Origin: Cycas panzhihuaensis
Lineage: Eukaryota; Cycadophyta
DNA length: 64,000 bases
Assembly (NCBI GenBank): GCA_023213395.1
Contig: CM041465.1
Span: 115,327,741-115,391,740, forward strand
Direction of reading: 5' to 3'
Shown here: one piece after another, positions 57,387-64,000 of the stretch
Layout: every line of letters starts with the position of its first letter
Numbering within the stretch: the first letter of the stretch is position 1
Program-made: the position numbers and the translations under genes
Notes under the pieces: generated by a model
Database searches by the model: none
What the model was told of the DNA's origin: nothing
The model's input: the letters and a program-made list of their open reading frames with translations, nothing else

Positions 57387-57794
57387 TCGCCTTGGCGCAG
57401 AGCCTCGCCGGAAGCCTAGTGCGATGGCGAATCGCCGCAACACAATCACAAGAGTAGCACATGCGTATATAGATATATCAATCAAGATCATAATAGCAGG
57501 TAAGGGTGCCAGCGAGTGTCGTGGCGGAACACGTGGATATGAAAGCGGTGGTGGAGACAACATAGGGGCTGCCTATGAGCCACATGGAAATCGACTTGGA
57601 GAATGAGACAGGCGAGGGGGCTGCCCCCACCGCAAAGGATGCAAAGGAACATGCATAGTCAAGTGAAAAGAGCAAGTAAAGAGTAGGCACCATAGTTTTA
57701 CCTCATTAGTAGCCAAGTTTCAGAGGTGCGAATGGATTGCAAAGCAAAGTGATAAGCGACCTGGGGCTTGGGCGACAGGAAGGCCAGACAAGTC
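57387..57794 (-). other. Spacer before the 3' LTR of element G
   Basis: Polypurine tract reduced to CCAAGG-type sequence by short deletions (TCGCCTTGGCG in plus). A short TA run lies near 57465-57479. No gene supported. Confidence 0.55.
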
Positions 57795-58212
57795 TTAGGG
57801 ACGGTCAGCAAGGAGAGAAAGGTGGCGCTCAAGGATAAGACGAACGAGATTATCTGCCTCAGCGTTGAGGGCCCGAGGGATATGCTGGATATCAACAGAA
57901 GGAAAGCAGGCCAGGAGGGATCTGGCAGCAGAAGCAAGGGTCCTCAAGTGAGGGCATCGCACCTAGTAAACCTGGGTGAGATGGGACACTACAACTTGAG
58001 AGTCGCAAAGTAAAATGATGGGTCCGTGATGGAAACAGAGGGCATCGGTAAGGGCTTCAATAATAGCTGTATACTCGGCTTCATTGTTGGTAGCCTCTGG
58101 GAGGAAGATCCCAGAGCGGAGGAGATAATGTCCAGAGGGGCTGCGGAGGATCCATGCAATGCAGAGGTTCAGGATTACCGGCTTGGCCTTGTCGAAAGAT
58201 GTAGAGGGACAT
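57795..58212 (-). pseudogene. Second RNase H of element G
   Basis: ATG at 58212 (MSLYIF), but the following TDGGSHGNPG motif is destroyed by deletions, so the first catalytic Asp is gone. From CIAWILRSPSGH onward it matches C: NNEAEYTAIIEAL, LCDSQVVVSHL, then an in-frame TAG, then the NAEADNLV end and TAA at 57795-57797. 418 bp against 423. Confidence 0.8.
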
Positions 58213-58699
58213 AGGTGACACAAAATCCAGGCAATCAATGGATGGTGAAAGCAACACTCAAAAAAATGAGTAAAAGGTGGCCGTGAAGGGTAGGAGGACC
58301 TAGCAATGAGGTTACCCAGGGCGAGAGCAAGCAACCCGATCACCGACGGAAGGTGGTCGGGAGAAACGGCCTCCTGGGGCACCAAAAGGTCGCTTTAGAA
58401 AGTGAAACATGCTCCCAGGCAGGGGGAGCATTCTCTTTGGGGACCCTAAGAGTGAGAAAGGGCCGCGGAAACGAGTTTAGGGCGGCGAAACGAGCCAAAC
58501 GAGTATAAACTCGGGCAGGCACGGGAGTGGCACGCAAAACGATAAGGAAGGGCCCTGGCAAAAGCGCAATAATGAGGCACCATAAATGCCCTTGCAAAGG
58601 AGGGCAAAAAGGGCATCAATACAACACAATTGATGACAGGGCCAGAAGGCAAAGGCGAACAGGGGGATGAGACGGTCCCAACGACTATCGCGAGACCAA

Positions 58700-58790
58700 A
58701 AATAGAAGAAGTGCCCGTTGGGGCCCCCGCCTATATAAGGAAATGAATGGGAAAATGGATTCATTTTCACCGGCTCTCATACGAAACCAG
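58700..58790 (+). promoter_or_regulatory. PMD promoter of element G
   Basis: GTGCCCGTTGGGGCCC, CTATATAAGG (58731-58740), then GATTCATTTTCACCGGCTCT about 25-30 bp on. On the other strand the second RNase H leader starts about 150 bp to the left (GGCATTTATGG block near 58583), so this is a divergent promoter region. Confidence 0.68.
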
Positions 58791-59174
58791 AGCCATTTCC
58801 TTACGCAGCGGAGCGCCGCCCAACTTTGGAGGCACACAAAGGGAGATCTGACCATCAGATTAGAGAGCAGAGAGAGCCAGCTCGACCGACCAGGCGACAT
58901 GGCAGTAGCGAGATCGGATCCAGTGAGTGGATGTCACTAAACCCAGCCCATCTCAAAGTTTAAAGTTTGTCTATTTTTGCAATTTTTTAAGTGATTTCTA
59001 TCTAGTTTTAGTGCCCCTTATGGGCAACGGAGGCCTCTCGGGACCCGAATCAGACCCAGAAAGAGGTGGGGACCTGGGCATTAGGGAGCCCTGGTCCCGG
59101 TGGACTACACCGGTCCACCGTAAGAAATTTTTATTTTTGCGTAAACCCCTTTGGGGGTCGCTGTCACTGCGGGC

Positions 59175-59259
59175 AATGATCGCAGTGCCACGATCATTAT
59201 CGCAGGCCCCACATTGCCGCAGGACCGGTGCCAAACTTAGCGGTACCGCTAAGTTTGGC
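59175..59259 (+). other. Two inverted repeats in the PMD leader of element G
   Basis: First: arms AATGATCG (59175-59182) and CGATCATT (59191-59198). Second: a perfect 30-bp palindrome (59230-59259) with half GCCAAACTTAGCGGT. Compared with F and C the differences are paired on both arms. Confidence 0.9.
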
Positions 59260-59400
59260 GCGGTACGAAGGTAGAGAGGCAGAAAGACTGACATGAGGGC
59301 CAAAAGAGTCCCAAATCTCAGGCAGAGGGAGATTCGAGAGAGAGAGGGGTGATATTAGCTAACATGAGACTGACTTAAGTTTCATTTTTGGTGTGAACAG

Positions 59401-60366
59401 GCTGTCCTCTCGGTAGACAACTGCGAGAACGTAGGTATGGCGATGTTGAGTTATATGGAGATGGCGACACAGGAGGATAGGGAGATCTTACAGAGGTGTG
59501 GCCTGTACAAGGCCCTCAAGACACCTCAGTATACCTCAGATCAGAGACTGCTGGTCGACATAGTATCCCATTGGGACAGGAGGAGACATGTGTTCCACCT
59601 ACCACAGGTAGGTGATGTGACGATCACGCCGAGAGATATTCGGCGGATACTAGGAGTTCCAACGATGTGGGAGGCTTGAGGCTAGGACGCCAAAGACCGA
59701 GGCGGACATAGGGAGGCAGCTTTGTTCTTCACAGGAGCTGACAGATAGGATCGGAGGGGAGCACCCCTCCAGACAGTTCTGATGTCGGGGATTCCTCGAG
59801 TGAGGAAGCTAGTGATATCGCATTCTGCTCCATTTTAAAATGTAACTATAGAGAAGTCCCAGGAGGATGGATGGATGCAGTTCGCCGCTGCGAAGCCGGC
59901 GAGAGGATGGATTAGGTAGCCTTGATAGCAGCGAACCTCGTCGCCCAGCTAGATACTATCAGGACGTCCGGCAGAGGTGGACTATCATACATCACACTAC
60001 TACAGTGCTGGTACTTTGACCACTTCACGGCAGTGGAACCAGCGGGGGGACCACACCCCATTACAAAGTAGGCCCTGATGGTCCACATGTGGCAGACTCG
60101 ACTGAGGGGGACAGAGGAGAGAGCCCATGTCAGATGATCGGTGGAGGCCACATCACTAGACCTCCTCACCCTCCCAGACTACATAGCTGAGCCTTACAGG
60201 ACGGTGAGGTGGGATAGTGACGACGAGGCGGGTGGAGCAGGAGTACCCGCAGGCGATGATAGCAGTGATGATGGGGACAACGGAGATAGTGGAGATAGCG
60301 GGGCTGGCCCATCACGACCTGCAGGGGAAGCAGGTCTATCAGGGACAGCAGGAGAGGCTGGCCCCT
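59401..60366 (+). pseudogene. Antisense PMD gene of element G, 3' end deleted
   Basis: Follows acceptor TTTGGTGTGAACAG. ATG 59437 (MAMLSYMEMATQEDREILQR), then HVFHLPQVGDVTITPRDIRR and ILGVP, where a short garbled stretch (59660-59700) shifts the frame. Later blocks are recognisable: LVRKLVISHS, TLLQCWYFDHF-like sequence and EATSLDLLTLPDYIAEPYRT with the acidic tail (60141 onward). Ends at about 60366 in a junction with the INT tail, so the end of exon 1, the intron and exon 2 are lost. Confidence 0.8.
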
Positions 60367-61512
60367 TTGTGAGCGGGCTTTGGATGCTAGGTTAGCCTAA
60401 TAGGCGGCTAAGCGTCTCTCATCCAAAGCTTCGAGGTCCAGCAAGCGGGCCTGACAGATCGACTCTTCGTCGATGAAACCTCGAAGGGAGATTCGCAAGG
60501 AAGGAATCTCCACCTCCAATGGGAGTACTGCCTCGGTACCGTAGACCAGGGAGAACGGGGTCATTCCCGTGGCGGAACGGATAGAGGTGCGGTAAGCCCA
60601 TAAGGCGGAGGGCAACTGAAGGTGCCAATCCTTTTGGGATTGAGTGATGGTCTTTTTGAGAATGCTGACGAGAGTCTTATTGAAAGACTCTACTTGGCCA
60701 TTTGCCTGAGGGTAATAAGGGGAGGAAGTCTTGTGAGAAATTTTGAACTTCTCGCAAAGCTCATCCACCTCCTTATTACAAAAGGGAGTTCCGTTGTCAG
60801 TAATCAAGACGTCCGGAATTCTGAAACGACAAATGATGTGCTGATAAATGAATGTGGTAATCATTTTGCCAGGAGTGGTGATCAAGGGGATGGCCTCTGC
60901 CCATTTGGTGAATATTGCCGCAGCCCAAGATGAACTTGTGTCATGACGACGAAGGTGGGGAGATAGCCCCGATGAGGTCTAATCCCCACTGAGCGAAGGG
61001 CCATGGTGAAACGATAGGATGCAAGGCCTCGGAAGGCACATGGGAAATGTTGGTGTGCTCTTGACATCGCTGACATTTTAGAGCAAAGGCGTGAGCATCT
61101 TTAAAAAGGGATGGGCAAAAATAGCCCATGCGGAGGATCCTCTAAGCCATAGACTGGCCCCCAAAGTGACCCCCACAAATGCCGTGGCATTCATGGTACC
61201 TATTCGCCTGGCCAAGAGTGACGCAGCGGAGGAGGATCCCGTCAAAAGACCTATTGTACAATACCTGGTCTACAAGGAGGTATTGCCTAGCAGAAGTCCG
61301 GATGTGAGATCTAACTTTACTACTAGTGTCAGGGCGGTATTGCTGCTGTGTAAGATACCGTACTATGTCGCCGTACCACTCATTGTCGATGAGTGGGTGG
61401 GGAGAAGCTCCCTGAATCGTCAGGATAGACTCATCGGGGAGAGAGTCATCAACGGGAGTATCAAAGGAGTTAGGGATAGGGGCGTCCGCAAGTTGCTCGG
61501 CCACTATCATTC
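60367..61512 (-). pseudogene. Integrase of element G, C-terminus deleted
   Basis: From the right: H2C2 region (CHGICGGHFGG near 61180 and CQRCQEHTN near 61060), core start WPFAQWGLDLIGAISP (first Asp), ITDNGTPFCNKEVDEL (second Asp, about 60800), NGQVESFNKTL (Glu, about 60690) and WAYRTSIRSATGMTPFSLVY. All three DDE residues are present. A frameshift near 60915 and short losses around the first His separate the parts. After ALDERRLAAY the sequence joins PMD at about 60366, so the GPF module is missing. Confidence 0.88.
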
Positions 61513-62775
61513 CCTTCTTTGATTTCCAGTTTATGATGTGGAGATCAAATTCTTGGAGTAGGACTACCAACGACCACTTACCCACAACCGAGCGAGTTAG
61601 TAAGTATCGTAAGCGGTCAGATTGAACGATCACTTTGGTGGTGTTCCCGAGCAAGTAGTGCCTAAACTTCTTGGTCGCATGGACCAAGGAGAGGCATTCC
61701 TTCTTGGCAGGGGAGTAGTTAAGCTCAGCAGCCACGAGAGTGTGACTGATGAAATATATAGCCCTCTCAGTTCCTGAGTCGTCCTCCTGAGCTAGCATAG
61801 CGCCCAAGGATTCGTCAGTCGCTGAGGTATACAGGATGAAGGGCCTATCGAATCGGGGAGGCACCAATGTAGGAGTGGAAGCTAGGGCTTCCTTGAGTCC
61901 TTCGAAGGCCTTTTGGGTCTTGTCAGACCAGGCAAAAGGAGCTCCCTTCTTCAATAGGTTCGTGAGGGGTTTAGCACTCACAGTGAAATCAGCTAAGAAG
62001 CGCCTAAGGAAACCGAGCCTACCTAGAAACGACTTAATCTGCCGTTGAGTTCTAGGTGGGGGCATGTCGAGGATCACTCTAACTTTGTCAGGGTCGATCT
62101 GAATTCCCCATTTGGATACAAGGAATCTGAGGAGTTTACCCGAAGTAACGGCAAATACACATTTAAGCGGATTAAGACTGACGTGATACTCGTGGCATCG
62201 CGAGAAGATGGCACGCAAGTCAGAAGGGTGATGGGCTCTCATGCGGGAAAGACCCATCATATCGTCCATGAAGACCTCCAGCGTGTCGTTAATGAGGTCA
62301 TGGAAGATAAAATGCATGGCTCTTTAGTAGGTAGCACCTGCATTCTTAAGGCCGAAGGGCATCGCCTTATAGGCGAAGGTACCCCAGGGAGTAGTGAAGG
62401 TCATCTTATGGCGGTCTTCAGGAGAAATCTGGATTTGGTTATAGCCAGAGAAGCTGTCCATTAGGGACATCACTTCAAATCCGGCAGTGCGATCAATGAT
62501 CTGATCGAGGAAGGGTAACGGAAAATTGTCCTTAGGACAAGCGTTGTTGATGTCACGAAAGTCGACACATATACAGATCACCCCATTTTTTTTAGTAACG
62601 GGAACGATGTTGGAGACCCATTTAGGGTAGTCAATAGAAGTAATAAGCCCAGCATCCAGAAGCTTCTCGACCTCCATCTTGACGGCGGCGGATAGCTTCG
62701 GGTGAAGGGGACGCTGCTTCTGGTGCACAGGGCGAGCGCCAGGAAGGGTGGTGAGGTTATGAGTGACAATCGAGG
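61513..62775 (-). pseudogene. Reverse transcriptase and RNase H of element G (nearly intact)
   Basis: RT starts near 62775 with LLDAGLITSIDYPKWVSNIV, ICVDFRDINNACPKDNFPLP, MSLMDSFSGYNQIQISPEDR and MPFGLKNAGATY, then one in-frame TAG (62323), then MHFIFHDLINDTLEVFMDD (catalytic FMDD near 62262). The 391-codon frame from 62317 continues through the thumb, the RNase H (FILYTSATDESLGAMLAQ, AIYFISHTL, KKECLSLVHATKKFRHYLLG, IVQSDRLRYLLT) and into INT. Apart from the single TAG it reads as a full polymerase. Confidence 0.9.
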
Positions 62776-64000
62776 GGTCGATTCCCTTCATGTCAGCATA
62801 ATCCCACACAAAAATGTCTAGGAACTCCTGGAACAGAAGGGAGTACTCCCTTATCTCATCAGGAGAACATTCCAACCTGACCTTAATGACCTTGCCCGGG
62901 GCCAAGACTATGTCTTGAGTTGCCCCCATGCATATGGTATTTCCCTCCTCGAAGTGGAGAGGGGCAAGATCAATGGGAGGAGGAGGAATAGGAGACGGGA
63001 TCGGATCAGCAAGCATGGATCTGATCGCGAGAATCTTCTGATGACCAAGCCGGTGGTGACCAGAAGGCAAGTTGGGCGCAAGACCTGCTAGATGTTGCTG
63101 GGAGCCATCCTCGAAATAATCCATCCCGTGGATGACCTTACTTCGAGTAGAAGAAGCACTGGAGGGAGTAGGAGCAACGGGACCGTGATGGCCGTTGGGT
63201 TGCTCAACTTCCTCGTGGGAATCCGAAGGGAAACTTGAAAGAGGCTCCTCGGAAGGAGTGAAAGGTAATTCCTCGAAGCCATTACCTACGGGGGGTAATG
63301 AAAAAGAAGAACTAGCGATCGGTGGGTCAACACGAGCGATGACATGTGAGACACATAAGGGGCTAGCCTCACCAACGAGGGAGCTTCTAGATGGGGATCT
63401 AGAACAAAGCAAGTGTGACCTACTGGCGCGGAGGAAAGAGACGGGATGAAGACAATCCTCATCTTCGTCGAGTGACTCATCGTCACTAAACAAAGCAAGG
63501 TACCCGTAACTCCCGACGCCAATAGGGGCAAATCATGTGAGACTAAGAGGAGAAGATCCGGGATCTTCTTCGGATGGGTTAGGTATACCAATAGAGCAAG
63601 CCGAGGTGTGAGTTGATGAGCCTTGGTTCGCTGAACTGGTAGAGCGAGTTTGTTTGGTCGACAGGCATTTGCGGGGAATCACTCTCATTTGTCCGTCATG
63701 GACGAACTTAAGTTGTCCCCAAAGGGTCGAGCACACGGCTCCCATTTGATCGAGCCATGGACGACCAAGGTGGAGGTTGTAGTCCACGTCAACGTCGAGG
63801 ACTACAACGTCGGCAAGAACGGTTTTGCCCTCAAGGGTAAGTGGAATCGCGATAGATCCCAAAGGGGTCTTCTCGCTACCGTCATAACCTTGGCATCGCC
63901 AGGGAATGGGTTCCATATGAGATACCAAGCTCTTGCATGATGCGCAAGGGCATGAGATTGACCAAGAACCGTTGTCGACAACAGCTTCAAGAGTACAACG
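62776..64000 (-). pseudogene. Protease and PR-RT linker of element G, running off the edge
   Basis: The linker is open and in frame with RT up to 63493 (MFSDDESLDEDEDCLHPVSF), acidic and Ser/Pro-rich, ending CSPDEIREYSLLFQEFLDIFV. Upstream, 63533-63928 carries the end of PR (DVVVLDVDVDYNLHLGRPWL, a typical C-terminal retropepsin block), separated by a shift near 63530. The active site VDNGS lies near 63970, beyond which the window ends. Confidence 0.83.

Larger units (their letters stand above)
54804..64000 (-). mobile_element. Element G: retrotransposon, 3' LTR to protease
   Basis: Minus-strand copy running off the right edge. Shows 3' LTR, second RNase H, truncated antisense PMD gene, INT, RNaseH, RT and PR. 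It has the longest pol frames and the most CpGs with A, and is the innermost insertion on the right, so it is young. A deletion fuses PMD exon 1 to the INT tail at about 60366. Short indels are frequent. Confidence 0.9.

Overview
This is non-genic, repeat-filled plant nuclear DNA. I see no host gene, tRNA, rRNA or CRISPR array. All 64 kb can be assigned to seven copies (called A to G here) of one family of Ty3/gypsy LTR retrotransposons. The family reads as the non-chromodomain Tat group: 5-bp target duplications, LTRs of about 2.55-2.78 kb, Gag with a CX2HX4HX4C knuckle, PR-RT-RNaseH-INT order, INT ending in a GPF module, a second RNase H after INT, and an antisense gene with a plant mobile domain (PMD). 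The exact species cannot be read from the window; a seed plant with a large, heterochromatin-rich genome fits.

Layout, left to right. A (minus, 1-5656): protease, gag and 5' LTR; its 3' part is off the left edge. A sits in the integrase of B (minus, 5657-15164: integrase, RT/RNaseH, protease, gag, 5' LTR). B sits in the integrase of C (plus, 15165-22742: integrase tail, antisense PMD gene, second RNase H, polypurine tract, 3' LTR). C sits in D (plus, 22743-24872 and 39391-40645), just downstream of D's integrase. D's PMD gene is split by E (minus, 24873-39390), the only element with both ends in view, flanked by GAATC on both sides. D's 3' LTR is cut after about 99 bp by F (minus, 40646-54803), and F's broken 5' LTR is cut by G (minus, 54804-64000, running off the right edge). 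The family has therefore repeatedly inserted into itself.

Complete gene plan, assembled from the copies (element sense): 5' LTR - primer site - gag (long Pro/Ser/Thr-rich N-terminus, capsid, knuckle) - PR - acidic linker - RT - RNaseH - INT - [antisense PMD gene, tail to tail with INT] - [RNase H no. 2, head to head with PMD] - polypurine tract - 3' LTR. The PMD gene has its own conserved TATA box, a leader carrying two strong inverted repeats, and a small intron with conserved GT/AG sites. RNase H no. 2 has the four expected acidic/His motifs and starts at a conserved ATG in most copies.

Nearly all coding regions are decayed, mostly by C-to-T/G-to-A changes that turn CAG, CAA, CGA and TGG into stops. 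Four copies also carry large internal deletions (E loses RT/RNaseH and most of INT; D loses RNase H no. 2; F loses its gag start and primer site; G loses the end of PMD and the INT tail). CpG retention is highest in the innermost copies A and G, matching the nesting order. The features most worth follow-up are the spliced antisense PMD gene and the compensating palindromes in its leader, a version of which also occurs in the LTR.
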